Shown here one piece after another: positions 42,643-50,048 of a stretch of DNA of 52,487 nucleotides; the stretch's first letter is position 1, and every line of letters begins with the position of its first letter. Below the pieces are notes generated by a model. The model did not search any database. It saw only the letters and a program-made list of their open reading frames with translations, and had not been told where the DNA came from. Origin of the DNA: Zobellella taiwanensis (lineage in GTDB: Bacteria > Pseudomonadota > Gammaproteobacteria > Enterobacterales > Aeromonadaceae); NCBI RefSeq assembly GCF_003012795.1, contig NZ_PXYH01000027.1, positions 1-52,487 on the forward strand, in the 5' to 3' direction. A program made the translations under genes and the position numbers.

Positions 42643-42915
42643 ATGAAACCGAGAATTGAAATCCGCTACTGCACCCTGTGCCGCTGGCTGCTGCGTTCGG
42701 CCTGGCTGGCCCAGGAGATACTGTCGACCTTTGCCGACGAGGTCGGGGAGGTGGCCCTGATCCCGGGAGACCAGGGCCAGTTCCAGATTTATGTGGACGG
42801 CGTGCTTATCTGGTGCCGGGTGGCCGACAACGGCTTTCCCGAAGCCAAAGACATCAAGCAGCGGCTGCGCGATCGGATTGCCCCCGGACGCAGCCTAGGT
42901 CACAGCGACCGCTGA
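42643..42915 (+). CDS. SelT/SelW/SelH (Rdx) family protein
   Basis: This 90-residue thioredoxin-like protein of the Rdx family has the redox motif CTLC at residues 10-13, with cysteine in place of selenocysteine. It keeps the typical EIRYCTLCRWLLRSAWLAQEILSTF and DGVLIW...DNGFPEAKDIKQRLRD segments. The family is thought to act in thiol redox control, but substrates are unknown. GGGGAGG lies five bases before the ATG. Its last 21 bases overlap the 3' end of the convergent acyltransferase gene. Confidence 0.9.
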   Translation: MKPRIEIRYCTLCRWLLRSAWLAQEILSTFADEVGEVALIPGDQGQFQIYVDGVLIWCRVADNGFPEAKDIKQRLRDRIAPGRSLGHSDR

Positions 42916-44631
42916 CGCCCCCGCCTTCTCCGGCAGGTGGGGAGCGATATAACGCTGGTAGCGGCTGGCCTTGATCCGGTGCATATCGACCAGCACCAGG
43001 CCGTCGATGCAATCGGCAAAATCCGGATCGGTGCCAAAATCAATGAACTGGACCCCGCCCGGCTCGCACAGCTCCGAATATTGTTTGTACAGGGTGGGGA
43101 TAGCGACGCCCATATTGTCCAGTAATTGCTTGAGCCGGCTCAGATCCTGCTGATAATCGGTCCCGCAGAAGGTCCCGCGCAGGGTGTTGGCGGTCGGCGG
43201 CAGCTGCCGGCGGGAGCGGGCCAGGGGATCGGCGGCCGGGAAATACTGTCGGTAGAAGGCCACCAGCAGATCCCGCGCCGCCACCGGCAGGGCGGCGCTG
43301 AGCGAAACCGGGCCGAACAGGTAGCGGTACTGGGGATGGCGGGCGAGAAAGGCGCCTATCCCGAACCAGAGGTAATCCAGGCTGCGTCGGCCCCAGTAGG
43401 CGGGCTGGATGAAGCTGCGGCCGAGTTCGAGCCCCTGGGCCAGGAAAGGCTGCATGGCGTCGCCATAGTCGAACAGATGATGGCTGTAGAGACCGTGCAG
43501 TCCCTTTCGGGCGATTTGCTCGGCAGTGGGCACGAAGCGGTAGGCGCCGATAATCTCCAGCTCCATGGGGTCCCAGAGCAGTAACTGGTAGTAATCATCG
43601 TCGAAGGGATCCAGATCCCGCCGCCGCCCAGTGCCTTCTCCGACCGCCCGGAAGGCCAGCTCACGCAAACGGCCTATTTCCCGCAGGATCACACAATGAC
43701 CGGCACGGCGGGCCCGGGTAAGGTAGATGGCCTTGCCGTCCCGGGTCTGGCCCAGTCGCTCGCACTGCTCTACCGCCTTTTTGAGTTGCAGCCGGGGTTC
43801 GGGAGGTGCGATGGCCACCTGGGTTGCGAGCAGTCCCGGCTTGTTCCGGCCAAGCCGGTAAAGGTGGCGGCGGAACAGATCGCACAGGGCCGCGTCCCCC
43901 AGGCCGCTCTGGCGGCCGTATTGCCAGGAAACTGGCCGGCCGATCCGCAGGACGATATGCTTGTTCTGCTGGCGGAACATCTCCCGGACCAGCAACAGTC
44001 CGCCCAGCGGGCGACAGGCCAGGGAGCTGAGATAAAACAGCGCCGAGTTGCGGCCACGGATATGCACCGGCACCAGCTCGGCCCGCGCCCGCCGGGCCAG
44101 GCGCAGGAAGCCGCTGTGCCAGTGGCCGTCGCGGATGCCGGACGGCCCCAGGCGTGAGACCTCGCCTGCGGGGAACACGATGACGACGCCGCCCCCGGCC
44201 AGGTGACGCTGCACTGCGGTCAACTGGGCCCGGCCGGTGCGCCCGCCCAGGTTGTCCACCGGCAGCAGCAGCGAGGCCAGCGGGGCCAGCCGGGCCAGCA
44301 ACTGGTTGGCGATGATGCGGACGTCGGGCCTGACCCGGGAAACCAGCCTGAGCAGGGCCAGGCCGTCGAGGGACCCGATAGGATGGTTGGCAACCACCAC
44401 CACGGGCCCCTGGGCCGGGATGTGTTCGAGTTCCTGTTCGCGCAGACTGACCTGGAAGCCAAAGTGCTCCAGCACCTGTTCCACGAAGTCGAGCCCGCGC
44501 AGGTGGGGATAGCGTCGGGCAAAGTCGATGAAGGCCTGCTCGTGGAGCAGATAGCGCAATAACGCCTTGCAACCGGGGATATGCTGCCCGCGGGGCAGGT
44601 ACTCGGCGGCCAGGGTGTCGACGGATAACAT
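42895..44631 (-). CDS. Fused lysophospholipid acyltransferase and GNAT (OlsB-like) protein
   Basis: This 578-residue protein has two halves. The N-terminal half (about 60-300) is a PlsC-type acyltransferase with NHPIGSLDG and the FPAGEVSRLG motif. The C-terminal half (about 310-560) resembles the OlsB/hemolysin-type N-acyltransferase (AIYLTRARRAGHCVILREIGRLRELAFR, FIQPAYWGRRSLDYLWFGIGAFL). In ornithine lipid makers OlsB adds the first acyl chain to ornithine and OlsA the second, and fused OlsF proteins do both; the order here is acyltransferase first. Related proteins are often annotated as hemolysin, which I think is misleading. GGAGG precedes the ATG at 44631. Lipid product unknown. Confidence 0.82.
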   Translation of the reverse strand: MLSVDTLAAEYLPRGQHIPGCKALLRYLLHEQAFIDFARRYPHLRGLDFVEQVLEHFGFQVSLREQELEHIPAQGPVVVVANHPIGSLDGLALLRLVSRVRPDVRIIANQLLARLAPLASLLLPVDNLGGRTGRAQLTAVQRHLAGGGVVIVFPAGEVSRLGPSGIRDGHWHSGFLRLARRARAELVPVHIRGRNSALFYLSSLACRPLGGLLLVREMFRQQNKHIVLRIGRPVSWQYGRQSGLGDAALCDLFRRHLYRLGRNKPGLLATQVAIAPPEPRLQLKKAVEQCERLGQTRDGKAIYLTRARRAGHCVILREIGRLRELAFRAVGEGTGRRRDLDPFDDDYYQLLLWDPMELEIIGAYRFVPTAEQIARKGLHGLYSHHLFDYGDAMQPFLAQGLELGRSFIQPAYWGRRSLDYLWFGIGAFLARHPQYRYLFGPVSLSAALPVAARDLLVAFYRQYFPAADPLARSRRQLPPTANTLRGTFCGTDYQQDLSRLKQLLDNMGVAIPTLYKQYSELCEPGGVQFIDFGTDPDFADCIDGLVLVDMHRIKASRYQRYIAPHLPEKAGASAVAVT

Positions 44632-44721
44632 ATGGCTTCCTCCCTTGCAGTGGCCACAGGCTAGGAAGGCCGGGTGACGGGGCTGTGGCACCCCCATGAT
44701 CATTTGATGACAGGAGTGTGC

Positions 44722-45660
44722 ATGACCACCAACCATGTCCCGGTCAGCCCGGGACAACTGGCTCCCCTTTATGCCTCGACCGACGGCCTGAGCGGCAAGG
44801 TTGCCCTGGTATGCGAAGGGGGCGGCCAGCGGGGCATTTTCACTGCCGGTGTGCTTGATGTGTTTATGGAAGAAGGCTTCGATCCCTTCGATATCCTGAT
44901 TGGCACCTCCGCCGGCGCCCAGAACCTGTCGTCCTTTATGTGCCAGGCACGGGGATATGCCAGGGAAGTGATTACCGGCTACACCACCCGTGCCGAGTTT
45001 TTCCGGCCGCTGCACTTTGCTCGGGGAGGCGATCTGGTGGATTTGGACTGGTATTTCGATGTGCTGGCCAACCGGTTGCCCCTGGACACCGCCACCGGCC
45101 TTGGCCGACTCGGCCGGCGCCAGTTATTGTTTTGCAGTACCCGGGCCGGCGACTACCGGCCCCATTATTTCGATCCGCGCCACAGCGACTGGCTGACCGG
45201 GCTCAAGGCGTCCAGCGCCATTCCCCTGTTCTACCGGGCCGGGGTGGAATGGCAGGGGGAGCGCTACCTGGACGGCGGCGTGGCCGATGCCGTGCCGGTG
45301 CGCGAGGCTTACCGGCGCGGTGCCAGAACCCTGGTGGTGGTGCGCACCGTACCCCAGCACAGCCGCTTCAGCCTGCACTGGGCCCGCCGGCTGGAGGGCT
45401 GGATTGGCCGGGAGCGGCTGGGGGAACTGATGCAGATGGTGGCGGCCCACGAGCGTTGCTTCAACGACACCCGGGACTTCATTTCCCGGCCGCCGGCGGA
45501 TGCCCGCATCATCGAAATTTCCCCTCACCGCCCGCTGCACAGCCGGGTACTCGGCTCCAGCCGCCAGCAGCTGGATCAGGATTACCAGCTTGGCCGGCAC
45601 TGCGGCCTTTATTTCCTGCATACTCTGGGACCGGCGGTGGCTGCCTTGGGTCGGCAGTAA
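44722..45660 (+). CDS. Patatin-like phospholipase (YjjU family)
   Basis: This 312-residue hydrolase is similar to E. coli YjjU. The oxyanion motif is GGGQRGIFTAGVLD (about 36), the nucleophile Ser is in GTSAG (about 68) and the dyad Asp is in DGGVADAVP (about 188). The C-terminal part has PPADARIIEISPHRPL, typical of YjjU. The start at 44722 (MTTNHVPV) has AGGAG eight bases upstream. It is divergent from the acyltransferase gene, so lipid making and breaking enzymes share a 90-base promoter region. Confidence 0.92.
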   Translation: MTTNHVPVSPGQLAPLYASTDGLSGKVALVCEGGGQRGIFTAGVLDVFMEEGFDPFDILIGTSAGAQNLSSFMCQARGYAREVITGYTTRAEFFRPLHFARGGDLVDLDWYFDVLANRLPLDTATGLGRLGRRQLLFCSTRAGDYRPHYFDPRHSDWLTGLKASSAIPLFYRAGVEWQGERYLDGGVADAVPVREAYRRGARTLVVVRTVPQHSRFSLHWARRLEGWIGRERLGELMQMVAAHERCFNDTRDFISRPPADARIIEISPHRPLHSRVLGSSRQQLDQDYQLGRHCGLYFLHTLGPAVAALGRQ

Positions 45661-45906
45661 AATATCGTCCCCAAAGCGGACACCATCTGGTCAGGGGCTG
45701 GCGCAGTGTGTACACTCGCGACCCCGATTTTTCCGCCATCGGCGCGACAAGGCGGGGCAAAAGCCGTTACCATGAACAACAGGTGTGGCGGTTGTTGCAA
45801 CTAAGCCCCGGGCGGCCTGGCCGTGCGGGCGCCATACAACTTTTATCGTACCGGGCCCAGGCCCGGATCTTCTATGGCCCTCATATCAACCACGGGGACA
45901 AAGAAC

Positions 45907-47811
45907 ATGGCAGAATGGTCCGCAAACGACGCGCTCAAGGTGTATAACCTGCCTTACTGGGGTGCGGGTTTTTTTCATTTGGACGACAGGGGACGGGTGG
46001 TGGTTACGCCCGATAAGACCCGCCCCGACGCAAAAGTAGTGCTTTCCGAAGTGGTTGAGCAACTCAAGGCCGAGGGCTATGCGGCCCCTGTGCTATTGCG
46101 TTTTCCCGACATCATCAAAAGCCGTATCGACGCCCTGTTCAACGCCTTTAACGGCGCCATCGAGGAATTTGGCTACGAAGGGGACTACCTGACCGTTTAT
46201 CCCATCAAGGTCAACCAGCAGCGTGGTGTGCTGGATGCGGTGACCAAGGCCTACAAGGACAAGCCCCGCCTGGGCCTGGAGGCGGGCTCCAAGCCCGAGC
46301 TGCTGGCGGTGCTGGCCCACACCCACGAGACCGAGTCGGTAATCGTGTGCAACGGCTACAAGGACAAGGAGTACGTGCGCCTGGCCCTGCTCGGTACCAA
46401 GATGGGCCATCAGGTCTATATCGTGATCGAGAAGCTGTCCGAACTCGAGCTGGTGATGGAAGAGGCGGCCAACCTCAAGGTAACGCCCCGTCTGGGGGTG
46501 CGTGCCCGCCTGGCGTCCCAGGGCGCCGGCAAATGGCAGTCGAGCGGCGGCGAGAAGTCGAAATTCGGCCTGAGCGCTACCCAGGTGCTGAGTCTGGTGA
46601 ACCGGCTGAAGGACGCCGGCTGTATCGACTGGCTGCAACTGTTGCATTTTCATCTGGGCTCCCAGATCGCCAATATCCGCGATATCCAGAAGGGTATCCG
46701 CGAGTGCGGCCGTTTCTACGGTGAACTGCGCCGGCTGGACGTGCCGGTGAACATCGTCGACGTGGGCGGCGGCCTGGGCGTGGACTACGAGGGTACCCGT
46801 TCCCAGAGCTACTGCTCCGCCAACTACAACCTGCGCGAGTACGCCAATAACGTGGTGTGGGGCATCGGCAACGTCTGCCGGGAGTACGATCTGCCGCATC
46901 CGCGCATCATCAGCGAGTCGGGCCGGGCCATCACCGCCCACCACGCCATGCTGGTGGCCAATGTGATCAGCATCGAGTCCGCCAAGCCGACCCAACCGGC
47001 GGCGCCGGCGAAGGACGCGCCCTTCCTGCTGCAGCACATGTGGGAAACCTGGGAGGATTTGTGCCGGGAGGATCCGCCCCTGCTCGAAATCTACCACGAC
47101 ACGGTTGCCGAGCTGGCCGACGTGCACGAACAGTACAACATGGGGCTGATGAGCCTGCAGGACCGGGCCTGGGCCGAAGAGGTACACCTCAATATTTGCC
47201 TCGGTATCAAGGCCAGGCTGGACTCGGTCAACCGGGCCCACAGGCCCATTATGGACGAGCTGAACGAGAAGCTGGCCGACAAATGCTTCGTCAACTTCTC
47301 CCTGTTCCAGTCCCTGCCCGATGCCTGGGGCATTGATCAAATCTTCCCGGTGCTGCCCCTGGACGGCCTGGACCGGCCGCCGAGCCGGCGGGCGGTGATC
47401 CTGGACATCACCTGTGATTCCGATGGCGCCATCGATCAGTATGTGGACGGCCAGGGGGTGGAAACCACGCTGCCGATGCCGGAGTTTATGCCCGGCCAGC
47501 CCCATTACCTGGGTTTTTTCCTGGTGGGAGCCTACCAGGAGATCCTGGGTGACATGCACAATCTGTTCGGCGACACCCATAGCGCCGAAGTGGTGCTGGA
47601 CGAACAGGGACAGGTGCAGATCCACAATATCAAGCAAGGCAGCAATGTGGCCGAACTGCTGCGCTATGTGGATATCGATCCCAGCGTGATCAATGCCCAG
47701 TACGAGCTGCAGGCCAGCCATCCGGATTTGGACGAAGCAACCCGGGCGATGCTGCTCAAGGAGCTGTCCGCCGGACTGGAAGGTTACGCCTATCTGGAGG
47801 AAGAGCAGTAG
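45907..47811 (+). CDS. speA: Biosynthetic arginine decarboxylase SpeA
   Basis: SpeA decarboxylates arginine to agmatine for putrescine synthesis; in E. coli it is PLP- and Mg-dependent. The protein of about 634 residues aligns over its length with E. coli SpeA: YPIKVNQQRG (PLP Lys), GLEAGSKPELLAVLAH, VRARLASQGAGKWQSSGGEKSKFGL, DVGGGLGVDYEGTRSQS, ILDITCDSDGAIDQY and GAYQEILGDMHNLFGD. The ATG at 45907 gives MAEWSANDALKVYNLPYWG; in-frame ATGs 9-28 codons upstream are possible but unrelated to homologues. The ribosome site is weak (AAAGAAC). speB is not adjacent. Confidence 0.95.
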   Translation: MAEWSANDALKVYNLPYWGAGFFHLDDRGRVVVTPDKTRPDAKVVLSEVVEQLKAEGYAAPVLLRFPDIIKSRIDALFNAFNGAIEEFGYEGDYLTVYPIKVNQQRGVLDAVTKAYKDKPRLGLEAGSKPELLAVLAHTHETESVIVCNGYKDKEYVRLALLGTKMGHQVYIVIEKLSELELVMEEAANLKVTPRLGVRARLASQGAGKWQSSGGEKSKFGLSATQVLSLVNRLKDAGCIDWLQLLHFHLGSQIANIRDIQKGIRECGRFYGELRRLDVPVNIVDVGGGLGVDYEGTRSQSYCSANYNLREYANNVVWGIGNVCREYDLPHPRIISESGRAITAHHAMLVANVISIESAKPTQPAAPAKDAPFLLQHMWETWEDLCREDPPLLEIYHDTVAELADVHEQYNMGLMSLQDRAWAEEVHLNICLGIKARLDSVNRAHRPIMDELNEKLADKCFVNFSLFQSLPDAWGIDQIFPVLPLDGLDRPPSRRAVILDITCDSDGAIDQYVDGQGVETTLPMPEFMPGQPHYLGFFLVGAYQEILGDMHNLFGDTHSAEVVLDEQGQVQIHNIKQGSNVAELLRYVDIDPSVINAQYELQASHPDLDEATRAMLLKELSAGLEGYAYLEEEQ

Positions 47812-47832
47812 CGTTGCTGCCTTGCTCTTGTC

Positions 47833-47863
47833 AACGCACCGCCCCGGCGGTGCGTTTTTTTTT
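47833..47863 (+). terminator. Intrinsic terminator after speA
   Basis: AACGCACCGCC and GGCGGTGCGTT form the stem and eight or nine T residues follow. The convergent permease gene ends at the last bases of the T run. Confidence 0.92.
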
Positions 47864-48923
47864 AGGGTTGGATGCCCGGGCTCAGGCTGTGCAGCCATTC
47901 CCGCCAGATGGCCACCAGCAGGGCCATCAGTACCGGGCCCACGAAGAGACCGACGATACCCATGGTGGTGACACCGCCGATCAGCCCGAAAAAGGTCGGC
48001 AGGAAAGGCAGCTTGATGGGGCCGCCCACCAGCCGTGGCCGTATGGTTTTGTCGACGATGAACAGCTCCACCGAGCCCCACACGAACAGGCCCACCGCCG
48101 CCACCGTATCGCCGGAGCCGGCCAGGTAGAGAGACACCAGGGTGAAAGACAGGGGCGCGCCGCCGGGGATCAGTGCCATCAGTCCGGTCAGCACCCCGAG
48201 CGCCACCGGCGAGGGTACGCCGGCAATCCAGTAGGCAATGCCCAGCACTACCCCTTCGCCCAGGGCGATCAATCCCATGCCGGTCACGGTGGAACTGACC
48301 GTTGCCGGCACCATGCGTGAGAAGCGGGCCCAGTGGGCATTGAGGACCGACTCGCCCACCCGGTCGAGCTGGCGGGCCAGCAGGGCGCCATCCTTGTACA
48401 CAAAAAACAGGGTGATCAGCATGAACACCAGGATCAGGAAGAGATGAAAGGCGCGGCTGCCCAGCGCCAGTAGCCAGCGGTAGATGTTGCCCAGCTGTTC
48501 GCCGCTGAGCAGGTGCACCAACTCGCTCAGGGCGTGGGGTTCGGCCACGTACTGGTGCCAGTAGGGCTGCAGCCAGCTGCCGATGGCGGGCAGGGAATGC
48601 AGCCAGGCGGGCATGGGGGCGCCTTCCCGGTTGACCTCGATAAGCCACTCGACCCAGCCCTTGATTTCGCCGAAGGCATAGCTGAAGGCGAGAGACAGGG
48701 GCAGTACCAGTACCGCCAGCACCGTCATCACGGCCAGGCTGGCGGCCAGCAGGTCTCGTCCGCCGCACAGGCGGTGCAGCCGGTGGTAAAGCGGCCAACT
48801 GGCGAAGCCGATGATCAGTGCGCCGAGTACGGGGATCAGAAAGTCATGAAAAAAATAAACGGCCACCAGCAGCAGCAGGATCAGCAGCCAGCGGGAAATC
48901 AGATTGTCGGGAAGCGTATTCAC
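47862..48923 (-). CDS. AI-2E family transporter (YdiK/PerM-like)
   Basis: This 353-residue inner-membrane protein has about eight helices in the arrangement of the AI-2E/UPF0118 family: an N-terminal pair (18-50), one near 60-85, then a block at 145-340. It shows the conserved PATVSSTVTGMGLIALGEG, LTGLMALIPGGAPL and GPVLMALLVAIWREW. Members are linked to autoinducer-2 export or to Na+(Li+)/H+ exchange; the substrate here is unknown. I prefer GTG at 48923 (VNTLPDNLISR), preceded by AAGGGAT. An ATG 12 codons upstream has no ribosome site. Confidence 0.88.
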   Translation of the reverse strand: MNTLPDNLISRWLLILLLLVAVYFFHDFLIPVLGALIIGFASWPLYHRLHRLCGGRDLLAASLAVMTVLAVLVLPLSLAFSYAFGEIKGWVEWLIEVNREGAPMPAWLHSLPAIGSWLQPYWHQYVAEPHALSELVHLLSGEQLGNIYRWLLALGSRAFHLFLILVFMLITLFFVYKDGALLARQLDRVGESVLNAHWARFSRMVPATVSSTVTGMGLIALGEGVVLGIAYWIAGVPSPVALGVLTGLMALIPGGAPLSFTLVSLYLAGSGDTVAAVGLFVWGSVELFIVDKTIRPRLVGGPIKLPFLPTFFGLIGGVTTMGIVGLFVGPVLMALLVAIWREWLHSLSPGIQP

Positions 48924-48997
48924 AGGGATCCCTTGCAAAGTCAGGATGCCCGGCAGCATAACCCCGGGCTGAAGGCGGCGCCAGGGCCGGGGAACTA

Positions 48998-49159
48998 TCA
49001 GTCGCCGGTGCCTTGTTCGGCGGCCAGTTTGCGTTCAAAGTCCCGGGCGACGATGGCCAGGGCGGCCAGGGCCAAGCGGGGCGGGACCTCGTTGGCTTCG
49101 AGTAAGGCTATCAGGTCGACCGCCAGTTGGATCTCGGCGGGGGCGGTTTCCAAGCTCAT
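48998..49159 (-). CDS. ybaM: YbaM family protein (DUF2496)
   Basis: This 53-residue protein is very close to E. coli Yba[46 protein letters not shown]. It is predicted to be a small helical hairpin of unknown function. The ATG at 49159 is preceded by GGAG. An intrinsic terminator lies only 36 bases upstream of its start on the same strand, which may act as an attenuator in its leader. Confidence 0.9.
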   Translation of the reverse strand: MSLETAPAEIQLAVDLIALLEANEVPPRLALAALAIVARDFERKLAAEQGTGD

Positions 49160-49195
49160 TATGGGCTCCAGTGGTGGACTTGGCCCATTGTACAT

Positions 49196-49223
49196 AAAAA
49201 AAATGCCCAGCTAGGGCTGGGCA
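49196..49223 (-). terminator. Intrinsic terminator just upstream of ybaM
   Basis: On the minus strand TGCCCAGC and GCTGGGCA pair over eight bases around a four-base loop, followed by eight T residues. No minus-strand gene lies upstream of it, so it ends either a ybaM leader or an unknown short transcript from 49226-49390. Confidence 0.8.
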
Positions 49224-49330
49224 AAGACTTAGTGCTTAATTGCAGTGGCATTACATTGGAGCGGGTCCGGCCCGGAAGGTTCCCTCAAAATGCGCGGCAA
49301 AGGACAAAAAGGTAACGGCCGCTTTTTAGC

Positions 49331-49360
49331 TTGACAGTGGCCGGTGTTGAAACGTAAATT
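49331..49360 (+). promoter_or_regulatory. Sigma-70 promoter for the TetR-fadE pair
   Basis: A perfect TTGACA and TAAATT are 18 bases apart. The -10 region overlaps an imperfect dyad (TTGAAACGTAAATTTTAAAC), a plausible operator for the TetR-family repressor encoded next. Confidence 0.6.
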
Positions 49361-49391
49361 TTAAACAGTTGTTTTATTTTTGGGGTGGCCA

Positions 49392-50018
49392 GTGAGCAAA
49401 AAAGATACCAAACAGAAAATTCTCGACGCCGCCGAAGTGTTGTTTGCCGAGCAGGGGTTCAGCGAAACCTCGCTCCGGCTGATCACCAGCGCCGCCGATG
49501 TCAACCTGGCCTCGGTCAATTACCATTTCGGCTCCAAGAAAGATCTGATCAAGGCGGTGATGGATCGCTACCTGGCGCTGTTCATGCCTGCCGCCGACCA
49601 GGCCCTGCAACGCCTGCTGGCCGAGCCCGGGATCAACCTGCACCAGGTGTTCGACAGCTTTGTGGCGCCGCTGATGGGGCTGACCAGGATCAAGCGCCGG
49701 GGCCCGGAGATTTTCCTGCAACTGCTGGGCCGCGGCTATATCGATAACCAAGGCTTCCTGCGCTGGTTTATCGTCAACCATTATGGCGAGGTGCTGGAAC
49801 ATTTCACCCAGGCCATCCGCAAGGCGGCGCCCGAGCTGTCTTCCGCCGACGTGTTCTGGCGGCTGCATTTCACCCTGGGCACAGTGGTGTTCACCATGGC
49901 CTCGAGCGAGGCGCTCAGGGACATTGCCAAAAGCGATTTCAACGAAGACATCGACGTGGAAGGCCTGGTGCGCAGGGTGATCCCCTACCTGGCCAGCGGC
50001 GTCGGCGCCAAACCTTGA
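49392..50018 (+). CDS. TetR family regulator (PsrA-like)
   Basis: This 208-residue regulator has an N-terminal helix-turn-helix (about 6-55: TKQKILDAAEVLFAEQGFSETSLRLITSAADVNLASVNYHFGSKKDLI) and an all-helical ligand domain. Sequence and its place before a FadE-type gene resemble PsrA, the long-chain fatty-acid-responsive repressor of beta-oxidation genes in Pseudomonas and Shewanella. The GTG at 49392 gives SKKDTKQKIL with GGGGTGG close upstream; a TTG at 49380 is less likely. It is 30 bases from fadE. Confidence 0.85.
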   Translation: MSKKDTKQKILDAAEVLFAEQGFSETSLRLITSAADVNLASVNYHFGSKKDLIKAVMDRYLALFMPAADQALQRLLAEPGINLHQVFDSFVAPLMGLTRIKRRGPEIFLQLLGRGYIDNQGFLRWFIVNHYGEVLEHFTQAIRKAAPELSSADVFWRLHFTLGTVVFTMASSEALRDIAKSDFNEDIDVEGLVRRVIPYLASGVGAKP

Positions 50019-50048
50019 TGCCACCCGGCTAACCTGAGGAGAGGGAGC

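Noticed and set aside
49226-49330. Possible SRP (4.5S) RNA, because of a GGTCCGG...GGAAGG stretch
   Set aside because: The universally conserved GGAAGCAGCC loop sequence and the flanking helix are absent.
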